53,504 nucleotides of DNA from an uncultured Pelagibacteraceae bacterium (GTDB lineage: Bacteria; Pseudomonadota; Alphaproteobacteria; Pelagibacterales; Pelagibacteraceae): NCBI GenBank assembly GCA_902568425.1, contig CACFQM010000003.1, positions 1-53,504 on the forward strand. Direction: 5' to 3'. The position numbers and the translations under genes were made by a program. Positions 9,195-17,517 of this stretch are shown here, one piece after another. Numbering within the stretch: position 1 is the first letter of the stretch; the number at the start of each line of letters is the position of its first letter. The notes under the pieces are model-generated. The model worked only from the letters and a program-made list of their open reading frames with translations, was not told where the DNA came from and searched no databases.

Positions 9195-9839
9195 TTATAT
9201 TGTTATTTTTGCAAATCTTTTTTCAATAACTTCAAATTTTAACTTTTTTTCTTTTACAAATTGATCAACAGCCTTCTTAACGCCTGTAATATAGTCTGCG
9301 TCTTCATAATCATCACACAAAATTATTGCGTCTTTGTTTGACGAAATTTTATTAAAAACTAAATTTAGATCATTAAAAACGGTCTCAAAACTATGTCCTC
9401 CATCTAAGAATGCAAAATCAATATTTTCCACATCTAAATATTCCAAAATCTTATTTGAATTTCCTTTAATTAAGGTGGTATTTTTTGAAAATTTTTTTAA
9501 AAATTTTTGAACACTTTCGTAGGAATTTAAATTTTCTCTTAAAATTATATTGTAAAATAAATTTTTTATTGGATTTGAAAAACTTTGTTTTTTCAAATAA
9601 TTGGGTACTTTTTCATCTTCGTTTGCTTTACCCCCAAACAAGTCAATACCAATATATTTAAAATTTCCCGAATGAATAATGTTTAAAAGTTCACAAACGT
9701 TTCTTGCCGTAACACCACAAAAAACGCCTACTTCCAGGAAAACCTTTGGTTTGTGTTGGTTGACAATATTTAAAAAAATATTTCCCCAATTTTTTTTTAA
9801 TCCTGATTTTCTCCAGTAAGTTTTATAGTCAACACTCAA
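9195..9839 (-). CDS. Class I SAM-dependent methyltransferase-like protein
   Basis: The 214 residues show a Rossmann methyltransferase core: VFLEVGVFCGVTARNV (about 34-49, SAM-binding motif I), YIGIDLFGG (about 62-70, motif II), and FAFLDGGHSFETVFND (motif IV region). This pattern resembles the Methyltransf_24 family found with surface-sugar and small-molecule modification genes. The acceptor is unknown. It ends exactly where prpC ends on the other strand and precedes nrdB by only three bases on its own strand's upstream side, so it may be read from the nrd transcript. Confidence 0.7.
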   Translation of the reverse strand: MSVDYKTYWRKSGLKKNWGNIFLNIVNQHKPKVFLEVGVFCGVTARNVCELLNIIHSGNFKYIGIDLFGGKANEDEKVPNYLKKQSFSNPIKNLFYNIILRENLNSYESVQKFLKKFSKNTTLIKGNSNKILEYLDVENIDFAFLDGGHSFETVFNDLNLVFNKISSNKDAIILCDDYEDADYITGVKKAVDQFVKEKKLKFEVIEKRFAKITI

Positions 9840-9842
9840 TGA

Positions 9843-10844
9843 TTAAGAAAATGCTTCTGCCCAAGAGCCTTTTGTTGATGCCTTAGAATATTCAGTAGCT
9901 CTTCCTTCAAAAAAGTTCATGTGCTCAACAGCATTAAGCATTGTATCTAGCCAAGTAAGTGGATTTTCTTTAACTTTATAGATTGGTTGTAAACCAAGCT
10001 GTATAAGTCTTCTGTCCCCTATCCATCTAATATATTTTTTAACTTGATCAGCTGTTAAACCTTGTATTGGCCCCATTTTAAAAGCTAGGTCAATAAATGC
10101 ATCTTCATGATCAATTATAGTTCTGCAAGCATCGTAAAGTTCTTTTTGTAATTTCTCAGTCCAAATTTCAGGGTTTTCTTTAATGAAGGCTCTGAATAGT
10201 CTAATCATTGAGTTACAGTGGAGAGTTTCATCTCTTACCGACCACGTAACTATTTGACCCATCCCTTTCATTTTATTATGCCTTGGAAAATTTAAGAGAA
10301 TTGCAAAACTAGCGAAAAGTTGTAGTCCCTCAGTGAACGCACTAAATACAGCAACTGTTTTAGCTATATCAGCTTTTGATTTAACGTTAAATCCTTGCAT
10401 GTAATCATATTTATCTTTCATCTCTTTATATTTCATAAAAGCTGAATATTCTGATTCTGGCATGCCAATTGTATCTAATAAATGAGAGTAAGCAGCAATA
10501 TGCACTGTCTCCATAGCTGCAAATGCTGTCATCATCATCAAAACTTCTGTCGGTTTAAAAACAGTTGTGTAATGTCTCAAATAGCAATTGTTTACCTCTA
10601 CGTCAGCTTGAGTAAAAAATCTAAAAATTTGAGTTAATAAATTTTTTTCTTCTTGCGATAAGTTTTTTTGCCAATCTCTTACATCATCACCTAGTGGTAC
10701 TTCCTCTGGTAGCCAGTGTATTCTTTGTTGCGTTAGCCATGCATCATAACACCATGGGTATCTAAACGGCTTATAGACAGGATTTTCAACTAATAATCCA
10801 CCTTTGAAAACTTCTTGATCTTTTTTTAATTTAATTACTGACAT
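9843..10844 (-). CDS. nrdB: Ribonucleotide reductase class Ia, beta subunit
   Basis: The small subunit holds the di-iron tyrosyl radical that drives reduction of ribonucleotides by NrdA. With the ATG at 10844 (333 residues), the ligands line up with the family: Asp81 in TQADVE, Glu112 and His115 in AMETVH, and the radical Tyr119 in HIAAYSH; later ligands are in AFTEG and VRDETLH. The GTG at 10853 is less likely, because GAGGAG at 10853-10858 lies eight bases upstream of the ATG. The start overlaps the nrdA stop by ten bases. The C-terminal tail GSWAEAFS should dock on NrdA. Confidence 0.95.
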   Translation of the reverse strand: MSVIKLKKDQEVFKGGLLVENPVYKPFRYPWCYDAWLTQQRIHWLPEEVPLGDDVRDWQKNLSQEEKNLLTQIFRFFTQADVEVNNCYLRHYTTVFKPTEVLMMMTAFAAMETVHIAAYSHLLDTIGMPESEYSAFMKYKEMKDKYDYMQGFNVKSKADIAKTVAVFSAFTEGLQLFASFAILLNFPRHNKMKGMGQIVTWSVRDETLHCNSMIRLFRAFIKENPEIWTEKLQKELYDACRTIIDHEDAFIDLAFKMGPIQGLTADQVKKYIRWIGDRRLIQLGLQPIYKVKENPLTWLDTMLNAVEHMNFFEGRATEYSKASTKGSWAEAFS

Positions 10845-12784
10845 GATAAACACTCCTCATATTTATTTTCTTCATTATCTGATTCTTTTTTGTTTGAATA
10901 AACATTCTTTGTCACATCTGTTGATGATCCTGAATTAATATTTTCTGCTCTTTGTATAGATTTAGATCTGCAATAATACAGACTTTTAAGCCCTTTTTTC
11001 CAAGCTTGAAAATGTAACTGGTGAAGGTCCTTTTTATGTACATCAGCCGGCACGAAAACGTTAACAGATTGCGCTTGTGAAACGTGTGGTGTTCTATCTG
11101 CACCAAGTTCTACTATCCATCTTTGGTCAATTTCAAAAGCGGTCTTGAAAGTTTCCTTTTCCTCTTTCGTTAAAAAGTCTAAATGAGATACAGAACCTTG
11201 ATTAGTGGTAATACTTGACCAAATTTCATCGGTATTTTTATTATACTTTTCTAAAACCTCAGTTAAATATTTGTTTCTAACATTATATGAACCAGACAAT
11301 GTTTTATGGGTGTAACTATTTGCAGCAATAGGTTCTATACCGGGTGAAGCACCACCACAAATTATAGATATAGATGCCGTTGGTGCAATTGCAGTCTTGT
11401 TTGAAAATCTTTCCTTAATTCCAAACTCCGCAGCATCAGGACATGCGCCCCTTTCCTCGGCTAAGTCCTTTGATGCTTTATTAACTTTGTCATCTATGTT
11501 TTTAAATATTTTTTTATTCCAAACTTTGCTCATCACAGATCCAAAAGGAATACCTTTTTTTTGAAAAAATGAGTGTAAGCCCATCACCCCTAGACCTACG
11601 CTTCTTTCTCTTGCTGCCGCGTATTTCGCATTTGCAAAGCTATCTGGGGCTTTATTAATAAAATCTTCAAGAACATTATCTAAAAATCTCATAACATCCT
11701 CAACAAAGTTTTTGTCATCTTTCCATTCATCATATTTTTCTACATTTAAAGATGATAAACAACAAACGGCGGTTCTTTCTTTTCCGTCTCTATCTATTCC
11801 AGTTGGAAGGGTAATTTCGCTACAAAGGTTAGATGTCTTAACTGTTAAACCTGCTAATTTATGATGTTGGGGTATTTGGCGATTTACAGTATCAATATAA
11901 ACAATATATGGTTCTCCTGTTTCAACTCTAGCTGTTAGTAATCTTATCCATAAGTTTCTTGCAGAAAGAGAAGATTGGATAGAGCCGTCTTTAGGACTAC
12001 GCAATGCCCACTGACTGTCAGTTTCTACTGCCCTCATAAAAGCATCAGAAACTAAAACACCATGGTGTAAGTTTAAAGATCTTCTGTTTGTATCACCACC
12101 TGTTGGTCTTCTCATCTCGATAAATTCCTCAATCTCAGGATGATCAATTGGTAAGTAACAAGCAGCAGATCCTCTTCTTAAAGAACCTTGGCTGATTGCT
12201 AATGTCAAAGAGTCCATAACTTTAATAAAAGGAATTATCCCAGATGTTTTTCCAACCTTTCCAATTTTTTCGCCTATTGATCTTAAATTGCCCCAATAAC
12301 TTCCTATTCCCCCACCTCTTGCAGCTAACCAAACGTTTTCACTCCAAAGTCCCAATATGCCTTCTAGACTGTCTCCAGCCTCGTTTAAAAAACAAGAAAT
12401 TGGTAAACCTCTTTCGGTTCCACCGTTAGACAATACCGGTGTGGCTGGCATAAACCATAAATTGCTTATGTAATTATAAAGTCTTTGAGCGTGAAGATTA
12501 TTATCTGCGTAAGTACTTGCAACTCTCGCAAATAGATCTTGGTATGATTCATCCTGTCCTAAATATCTATCGCTAAGAGTGGCTCTACCAAAATCTGTTA
12601 AATTTTTATCTCTAGATCTATCTATTTTTATTGTTATACCCTTATCGTTTTGAAATAATTCTGTTTGATCATTTAAAGAAAATAAATCTGGTTTTTTATT
12701 ATTTAGTTCTTTAAGACTACTTTTCTCAATTCTATCTAAGTTCGATACAGCTTTTTCTATTGCCAAAGATACGTTTTTATTCAT
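10835..12784 (-). CDS. nrdA: Ribonucleotide reductase class Ia, alpha (catalytic) subunit
   Basis: It reduces ribonucleoside diphosphates to deoxyribonucleotides. The 649 residues include FMPATPVLSNGG, the active-site region SNLCSEITLP, the radical-pathway segment near the C-terminus (LYYCRSKSIQ) and a terminal redox pair in ECLSCQ. The N-terminus enters the ten-helix domain almost directly, without the roughly 90-residue ATP-cone, so overall dATP feedback through a cone is not expected. A good ribosome site (AAGGA) precedes the ATG. It is in an operon with nrdB, and the upstream region carries an SOS-type box and two NrdR-like boxes. Confidence 0.96.
   Translation of the reverse strand: MNKNVSLAIEKAVSNLDRIEKSSLKELNNKKPDLFSLNDQTELFQNDKGITIKIDRSRDKNLTDFGRATLSDRYLGQDESYQDLFARVASTYADNNLHAQRLYNYISNLWFMPATPVLSNGGTERGLPISCFLNEAGDSLEGILGLWSENVWLAARGGGIGSYWGNLRSIGEKIGKVGKTSGIIPFIKVMDSLTLAISQGSLRRGSAACYLPIDHPEIEEFIEMRRPTGGDTNRRSLNLHHGVLVSDAFMRAVETDSQWALRSPKDGSIQSSLSARNLWIRLLTARVETGEPYIVYIDTVNRQIPQHHKLAGLTVKTSNLCSEITLPTGIDRDGKERTAVCCLSSLNVEKYDEWKDDKNFVEDVMRFLDNVLEDFINKAPDSFANAKYAAARERSVGLGVMGLHSFFQKKGIPFGSVMSKVWNKKIFKNIDDKVNKASKDLAEERGACPDAAEFGIKERFSNKTAIAPTASISIICGGASPGIEPIAANSYTHKTLSGSYNVRNKYLTEVLEKYNKNTDEIWSSITTNQGSVSHLDFLTKEEKETFKTAFEIDQRWIVELGADRTPHVSQAQSVNVFVPADVHKKDLHQLHFQAWKKGLKSLYYCRSKSIQRAENINSGSSTDVTKNVYSNKKESDNEENKYEECLSCQ
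10853..10858 (-). promoter_or_regulatory. Ribosome binding site deciding the nrdB start
   Basis: GAGGAG on the minus strand lies inside the end of nrdA, with an eight-base spacer to the ATG at 10844. It would be adjacent to, and so too close for, the in-frame GTG at 10853. This supports the shorter NrdB beginning MSVIKLKK. Confidence 0.7.
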
Positions 12785-12816
12785 AATATCCTTATTAATT
12801 GACTTTTAGAGTAAAA

Positions 12817-12863
12817 CAACTATATGTTGTGTTACTTATATGTTAGTACACCATATAGGAGTA
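12817..12863 (-). promoter_or_regulatory. Paired NrdR-like boxes upstream of nrdA
   Basis: On the minus strand, 12817-12832 reads ACACAACATATAGTTG, 13 of 16 matches to the NrdR consensus ACACWATATATWGTGT. A second, weaker site at 12848-12863 ends TATATGGTGT. Their centres are 31 bases apart, the three-helical-turn spacing typical of NrdR box pairs in front of ribonucleotide reductase operons. They lie between the predicted -10 and the nrdA start, where binding would repress nrdAB. Confidence 0.7.
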
Positions 12864-12872
12864 AAATCAATA

Positions 12873-12887
12873 GAACATTATAAGAAC
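12873..12887 (-). promoter_or_regulatory. Alphaproteobacterial LexA (SOS) box on the nrdA promoter
   Basis: The minus strand reads GTTC-TTATAAT-GTTC, an exact match to the GTTC-N7-GTTC direct repeat that LexA binds in alphaproteobacteria. The seven-base spacer holds the predicted -10 element of the nrdA promoter, so LexA would block RNA polymerase. Increased nucleotide reduction after DNA damage would make biological sense. Confidence 0.65.
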
Positions 12888-12905
12888 ATTCGATTTATTT
12901 TGCAA
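12877..12905 (-). promoter_or_regulatory. Sigma-70-type promoter for nrdAB
   Basis: On the minus strand, TTGCAA (12900-12905) and TATAAT (12877-12882) are separated by 17 bases. Transcription would start near 12870, placing the NrdR-like boxes in the early transcribed region and the SOS box over the -10. Confidence 0.6.
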
Positions 12906-12964
12906 GTCTTAAATTTGTTAATAAAATTTATAAAAAAACCCTAATTCAATAGTATTTATAGTTA

Positions 12965-14407
12965 ATGAAAATTAATCCTAACGGTTTTAGAGAATATGAT
13001 GCTAGATGGTTATTTCAAAAGGATATCGATATTGATGGAATTAACGATCTAGGAAAAGGTTTGGGGTCTCAGGTAATTAAACATACTAAAAAAACAAATC
13101 CAAGAATAATAGTTGGTCACGATTATAGATCATACAGTGAAAAAATCAAAAAAGCTCTTATTGAAGGGTTAACTTCAACAGGATGTTATGTTGAAGATGT
13201 GGGACTATCTTTATCTCCAATGGTTTACTACGCACAATTTAATTTAAAATCAGATGCAATTGCGATGGTTACAGCTAGTCATAATGAAAATGGATGGACG
13301 GGAGTAAAAATGGGAATAAAAAAAGGTTTAACTCATGCTCCGGATGAAATGTTAGAGTTAAAAAATTTAACTTTAAACAAACAGTTCGTTGTAGGTAATG
13401 GAAAAGTAAAGAAAATAGAAGATTTTAAAAAAATTTACATAAATAATTTAATAAAAAAAAATAAAGTTTCAAAAAAAATTAAAGCAGTTGTTGCGTGTGG
13501 TAATGGGACTGCAGGTATTTTTGCTCCACAAATTTTAAAGGGTATTGGATGTGAAGTAATTGAATTAGATTGCAATTTAGATTGGAATTTTCCAAAATAC
13601 AATCCTAACCCAGAGGACTTGAATATGCTTCATGCTATAGCAAAAGTGGTTAAAGAAAATGGTGCAGATATTGGGTTTGGTTTCGATGGCGATGGGGATA
13701 GATGTGGAGTAATCGATAATGAAGGTAACGAAATTTTTTCAGATAAAATAGGTTTATTAATTGCAAGAAATTTATCAGATAAATATAAAAATTCAAAATT
13801 TATTGTAGATGTTAAATCAACAGGTCTTTATTCAAGGGATAAAGTGTTACAAGAAAATAAATGTAAAACGATTTATTGGAAAACTGGTCATTCTCATATT
13901 AAGAGGAAAGTACATTTAGAAAATGCGTTGGCCGGTTTTGAGAAAAGTGGTCATTTCTTTTTTAACAAACCTTTAGGTTACGGTTACGATGATGGAATTA
14001 ATTCGGCAATTCAAATCTGTCATTTAATTGATATTAAAGATAAAAAGATTAGTGAGATTATTGGAGAATTACCGAAAACTTTTCAGTCACCGACCATGGC
14101 TCCTTTTTGTAAAGATGAAAATAAATACCAAGTTGTTGATCAAATAGTTGAAAAAATCAAAGAAATTAAAAGTAATAAAATTAAAATTGATGACCAAAAT
14201 ATATCTGAAATTTTAACTATAAACGGTATCAGATTTACTTTAGAGGATGGATCGTGGGGTTTAATACGGGCATCTTCTAACAAACCATCGTTAGTTATAG
14301 TTGTTGAAAGTCCATCATCAGACAAGAGAAAAAAGAATATTTTCGATTTTATAGATAACCTTCTGAAAAAAACTAATAAAATTGGTGCGTACGACCAGAA
14401 AATTTAA
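12965..14407 (+). CDS. Phosphomannomutase/phosphoglucomutase (AlgC/ManB type)
   Basis: It interconverts hexose-6-phosphate and hexose-1-phosphate (mannose and/or glucose), feeding GDP-mannose or UDP-/dTDP-glucose for surface sugars. The 480 residues show the four-domain alpha-D-phosphohexomutase layout: FREYDARW near 8-15, phosphoserine loop TASHNE (103-108, Ser105), metal loop DGDGDR (241-246), the sugar-binding FEKSGHFFF, and a C-terminal phosphate-binding domain with IRASSNKPSLVIVVE. The Pseudomonas AlgC-type enzyme accepts both sugars, and sequence alone does not separate the activities. Its stop overlaps the convergent permease gene by four bases. Confidence 0.9.
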   Translation: MKINPNGFREYDARWLFQKDIDIDGINDLGKGLGSQVIKHTKKTNPRIIVGHDYRSYSEKIKKALIEGLTSTGCYVEDVGLSLSPMVYYAQFNLKSDAIAMVTASHNENGWTGVKMGIKKGLTHAPDEMLELKNLTLNKQFVVGNGKVKKIEDFKKIYINNLIKKNKVSKKIKAVVACGNGTAGIFAPQILKGIGCEVIELDCNLDWNFPKYNPNPEDLNMLHAIAKVVKENGADIGFGFDGDGDRCGVIDNEGNEIFSDKIGLLIARNLSDKYKNSKFIVDVKSTGLYSRDKVLQENKCKTIYWKTGHSHIKRKVHLENALAGFEKSGHFFFNKPLGYGYDDGINSAIQICHLIDIKDKKISEIIGELPKTFQSPTMAPFCKDENKYQVVDQIVEKIKEIKSNKIKIDDQNISEILTINGIRFTLEDGSWGLIRASSNKPSLVIVVESPSSDKRKKNIFDFIDNLLKKTNKIGAYDQKI

Positions 14408-15234
14408 AAATTAAAATATTCGTACATAAACCTGCTGGCTATAATTATTAAGAAAAAACCGAATAATTTAGCAATTAAATCTCTTTTGATTTTATGAACT
14501 GCTGTAGCACCAATTTTAGCCATTATAATTGTAATTGGTATAAATATAAAAAAAGCTGGAATGTTTATAAAACCCGTACTTAGAGGTATATTTTTTTGCA
14601 TTATTATACCTGTAGTTAAAAATCCTATTGTGCCAAATATTGATATTAGAAAGCCAATTGAAGCAGCGGTTCCTATTGCTTTATTTATAGTGTAACCAAC
14701 GAATTTTAAGATAGGTACATTCATAATGGCTCCTCCTATACCCATTAAAGAAGATACAAAACCCACAACAAAACCAAATGTAGTTCTTTGAATTAGATTA
14801 AACTTTATTTTTAATTTTGTTTTATCTTTTAAGAAAATTAAATTTAATGCAAGAAGATAAATAATTAAGCTAAAAAAAAGTACTAATGATTTTGTATTCA
14901 TTAAAGCAGCTGAAAAGGCACCAATTACAACACCAATTACAACGAATATTCCATAAGTTTTTAAAATATTTAAATCGACTGCTTTATGTTTGTAATGTGT
15001 GTAAACAGACATCATGGCTGTGGGAACAATTATTGCGAAGGAAGTTCCAACAGATAAATGCATTATTAGCGATTTATCAATACCTATTGAATTAAAAATA
15101 TAAAAAAGACATGGTACAGTTATAATGCCTCCACCAATCCCAAAAAAACCTGCAAAGAATCCAGCAACAGTGGCAGTTAATGCCATTACAATTAATAAAA
15201 ATAGTACTTGATTAGATCCAAACGTTTCAATCAT
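14404..15234 (-). CDS. TSUP (TauE/SafE) family permease
   Basis: Inner-membrane protein of 276 residues with about eight hydrophobic spans in two related halves. Each half carries the family's glycine-rich element: GFFAGFFGIGGGIITVPCL near 25-43 and GFVSSLMGIGGAIMNVPIL near 157-175. Members move sulfite, sulfonates, sulfoacetate or other organic anions, commonly out of the cell; the substrate here is not evident. Its ATG overlaps the TGA of dusA (ATGA), so the two are co-translated by chance of compactness or in an operon. Confidence 0.88.
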   Translation of the reverse strand: MIETFGSNQVLFLLIVMALTATVAGFFAGFFGIGGGIITVPCLFYIFNSIGIDKSLIMHLSVGTSFAIIVPTAMMSVYTHYKHKAVDLNILKTYGIFVVIGVVIGAFSAALMNTKSLVLFFSLIIYLLALNLIFLKDKTKLKIKFNLIQRTTFGFVVGFVSSLMGIGGAIMNVPILKFVGYTINKAIGTAASIGFLISIFGTIGFLTTGIIMQKNIPLSTGFINIPAFFIFIPITIIMAKIGATAVHKIKRDLIAKLFGFFLIIIASRFMYEYFNF

Positions 15235-16223
15235 TGAGATACTTGATTAGCTTTTTCATTATTCTGAGCAATTGTCATTATATGATGTACTTTTTGAAAA
15301 TCTGAGTCCCTTGCCATCATATTGTCACTTAAATACCTCTTCCATTTATTTGCTCCACTCTGGCCATGGTATAATCCAACTGTATGTCGCATTATTTGAT
15401 TTACTCTGGTTCCTTTTTTTACTTCATCTTTAACGTACTCAACCAACATTTCTGCTATTTCAGATCTTGTTGGAATGTTAGTGTTTTTAAATATTCTTTT
15501 TTCAATATCAGCTAAAAAATATGGATTTTGGTAGATAGCCCTTCCAATCATTACACCATCACATTTATTTAAATGCTCAATAATTTGATCTGAATTAGTA
15601 ATTCCTCCATTTAAAATTATTTCTAGATCTTTATTACTTTTTTTAATTTCGTGAACCATAGGATAGTTTAATTTTGGTATTTTCAAATTTTCCTTTGGTG
15701 TAAGGCCTTTTAAAATTGCTCTTCTAGCATGCAATATTATTGTTTTACATCCGGCTTCTGAAATTTTTTTTACAAAAGAGTTTAGATACTCAAACGTTTC
15801 TGTGTTATCAAAACCTATTCGTGTTTTTGCTGTTACTGGTATTGTGCAGTTATTAACCATACTGTTTATACAATCTGCAACTAATTCAGGTTCTTTAATT
15901 AAACAAGCTCCAAACTTATTTTTTTGAACTTTTTTACTAGGACAACCCAAGTTTATATTAATTTCGTCGTAACCCATATCTTCTGCTATTTTACATACCT
16001 CAATTAATTCTTTTTGGTTAGAACCACCAACTTGAAGTGCTAAAGGTTTTTCAATCTTGTTAAATCCTAAAATTTTTTTTCTATCTCCATGAATTGCTGA
16101 CTTTGTTGCAACCATCTCTGTATAAAGCATTACGTTTCTACTCATTAAACGTAAAAAAAATCTTTCGTGACGATCAGTACAATCCATCATTGGAGCTACA
16201 CTCACAGTTCTATTTATTTTCAT
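15231..16223 (-). CDS. dusA: tRNA-dihydrouridine synthase A
   Basis: FMN enzyme that reduces uridines in the tRNA D-loop to dihydrouridine. The 330 residues follow DusA: VAPMMDCTDRHERFFLR at the start, LALQVGGSNQ (about 61-70), NINLGCPSKKVQ with catalytic Cys94, VTAKTRIGFD, IILHARRAILKGLTPKENL and IILNGGI (FMN phosphate-binding). The RHERFF and KGLTPKENL segments favour DusA over DusB or DusC. It overlaps the TSUP permease by four bases and follows the FkbM gene by eight bases. Confidence 0.93.
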   Translation of the reverse strand: MKINRTVSVAPMMDCTDRHERFFLRLMSRNVMLYTEMVATKSAIHGDRKKILGFNKIEKPLALQVGGSNQKELIEVCKIAEDMGYDEININLGCPSKKVQKNKFGACLIKEPELVADCINSMVNNCTIPVTAKTRIGFDNTETFEYLNSFVKKISEAGCKTIILHARRAILKGLTPKENLKIPKLNYPMVHEIKKSNKDLEIILNGGITNSDQIIEHLNKCDGVMIGRAIYQNPYFLADIEKRIFKNTNIPTRSEIAEMLVEYVKDEVKKGTRVNQIMRHTVGLYHGQSGANKWKRYLSDNMMARDSDFQKVHHIMTIAQNNEKANQVSQ

Positions 16224-16231
16224 AATATTTG

Positions 16232-16972
16232 TTATGTTTTGTCTTTAGGTAAAAAAATATAATTATCCCCAATTTGCTTAATTAATTTATATCCTAAATT
16301 TATGACATAGTTAATTATTTCATCGTTTGTAGTCTGCATACTTTCGAGGTTTCTTTTGTTATTATTCCATATTTCCACAATTATAATTGGTTTATACTTT
16401 GTTATTTTATTTTTTCCCCCTTTTAAAAGCTCATACTCTTTACCTTCAACATCAGCTAATAAAATATCAAAATTTGAAATATTTAAATCATCTAACTTTT
16501 TCATTTCATTAGAATATTTTTTACTATGAATATTAGATGAAAGTCTTTTGTGTGATATATCCTCATCTGTAATTACATGCATACCACCTGTGTTATTTTT
16601 TATTCTAATATTTTCATCATCTAAAAAATAGATTTTTTTATTTTCGTCACCTATTGCTAAATTAAAAACTTGAATATTCTTTATATTATTAATTTTTATA
16701 TGCTCCTCCAGATGTTTAAATGTGAGTGGATATGCTTCAATTGCTGTAACTTTTTCAATATATTTAGAAATTGGTAGAGCTACCGTCCCTATATGACACC
16801 CAATGTTAAGAAAATGTTTTAAATTGAATTTTTTTATTAACTGTCCAACTGTAAAGAGTATATTATTATTCCATTGAATATTGTTTATAAGAGACTTTTG
16901 AATAAGATCATTTTCATTTTTAATAATATATTTAATTTCGTTAATTTTAACAGTCTGTTTAAGATTTTTCAT
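16232..16972 (-). CDS. FkbM-family methyltransferase
   Basis: The 246 residues contain a SAM-binding core, NIGCHIGTVALPISKY (about 57-72) and AIEAYPLTFKHLEEHI (about 78-93), followed by VFNLAIGDENKKIYF and the FkbM-type DVEGKEYELLKGG (about 174-186). The family O-methylates sugars, glycans and small molecules, usually with surface-polysaccharide genes. The acceptor here is unknown. It lies between rpoZ and dusA on the same strand. Confidence 0.85.
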   Translation of the reverse strand: MKNLKQTVKINEIKYIIKNENDLIQKSLINNIQWNNNILFTVGQLIKKFNLKHFLNIGCHIGTVALPISKYIEKVTAIEAYPLTFKHLEEHIKINNIKNIQVFNLAIGDENKKIYFLDDENIRIKNNTGGMHVITDEDISHKRLSSNIHSKKYSNEMKKLDDLNISNFDILLADVEGKEYELLKGGKNKITKYKPIIIVEIWNNNKRNLESMQTTNDEIINYVINLGYKLIKQIGDNYIFLPKDKT

Positions 16973-17009
16973 CGTAGGTCCAAAAAATTTTGGAATTATA
17001 CCAGATAAA

Positions 17010-17480
17010 TTATTTTTTTTCTTCTTCGGATGGTAAAGGTTGTTCTTCTGTCTCAGATTTTACTTCTTCCGTTAATTGGAGAGTTGTTTCTGGCTCTTTT
17101 TTTTCATCTGAAGAAGAAGTGTTTTGGATTGGGGCTTTTCTCATTCTTTTGGAAGGTAATATTGCTACACCGCTTCTTGAAACTTCTCCTTTATATTCTT
17201 TTTCGAAATCATCATTTGAAATTTCTTCTTCTATTACTTCTTCATCACTTTCGTTAGGTTCTTTTCTTAATCTTAGCACTGCGTTCTTTTTAAGTTCATC
17301 AATGTCAACTTTTCCTTCTCCTATTTCTCTTAAAGCTACTACAGTATTTTTGTCGTTATCCTTCTCTACAAGCATTTCAGCTCCAGAATTTAATTGAGAA
17401 GTTCTTTCTTTTGCTAAGAGAACTAAGTCATATTGATTATCAATTTTTTTTAAACAATCTTCTACGGTGATACGTGCCAT
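17010..17480 (-). CDS. rpoZ: RNA polymerase omega subunit
   Basis: Small RNA polymerase subunit that aids assembly of beta-prime. The family start [12 protein letters not shown] sets the start at ATG 17480, rather than the in-frame TTG at 17492. [17 protein letters not shown] and [14 protein letters not shown] complete the conserved N-terminal domain (about 1-70). The C-terminal half is a low-complexity, acidic, Glu/Ser-rich tail to residue 156, longer than in E. coli (91 residues) as often in alphaproteobacteria. No spoT/rel gene adjoins it, unlike in many bacteria. Confidence 0.93.
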   Translation of the reverse strand: MARITVEDCLKKIDNQYDLVLLAKERTSQLNSGAEMLVEKDNDKNTVVALREIGEGKVDIDELKKNAVLRLRKEPNESDEEVIEEEISNDDFEKEYKGEVSRSGVAILPSKRMRKAPIQNTSSSDEKKEPETTLQLTEEVKSETEEQPLPSEEEKK

Positions 17481-17517
17481 AAATCTGAGCAATAAGTATT
17501 AAAAACAATTCATAAAA

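Noticed and set aside
16990..17397. Ser/Phe-rich plus-strand reading frames opposite rpoZ
   Set aside because: The composition is the mirror of the Glu/Lys-rich omega tail; rpoZ is certain by its [10 protein letters not shown] start.
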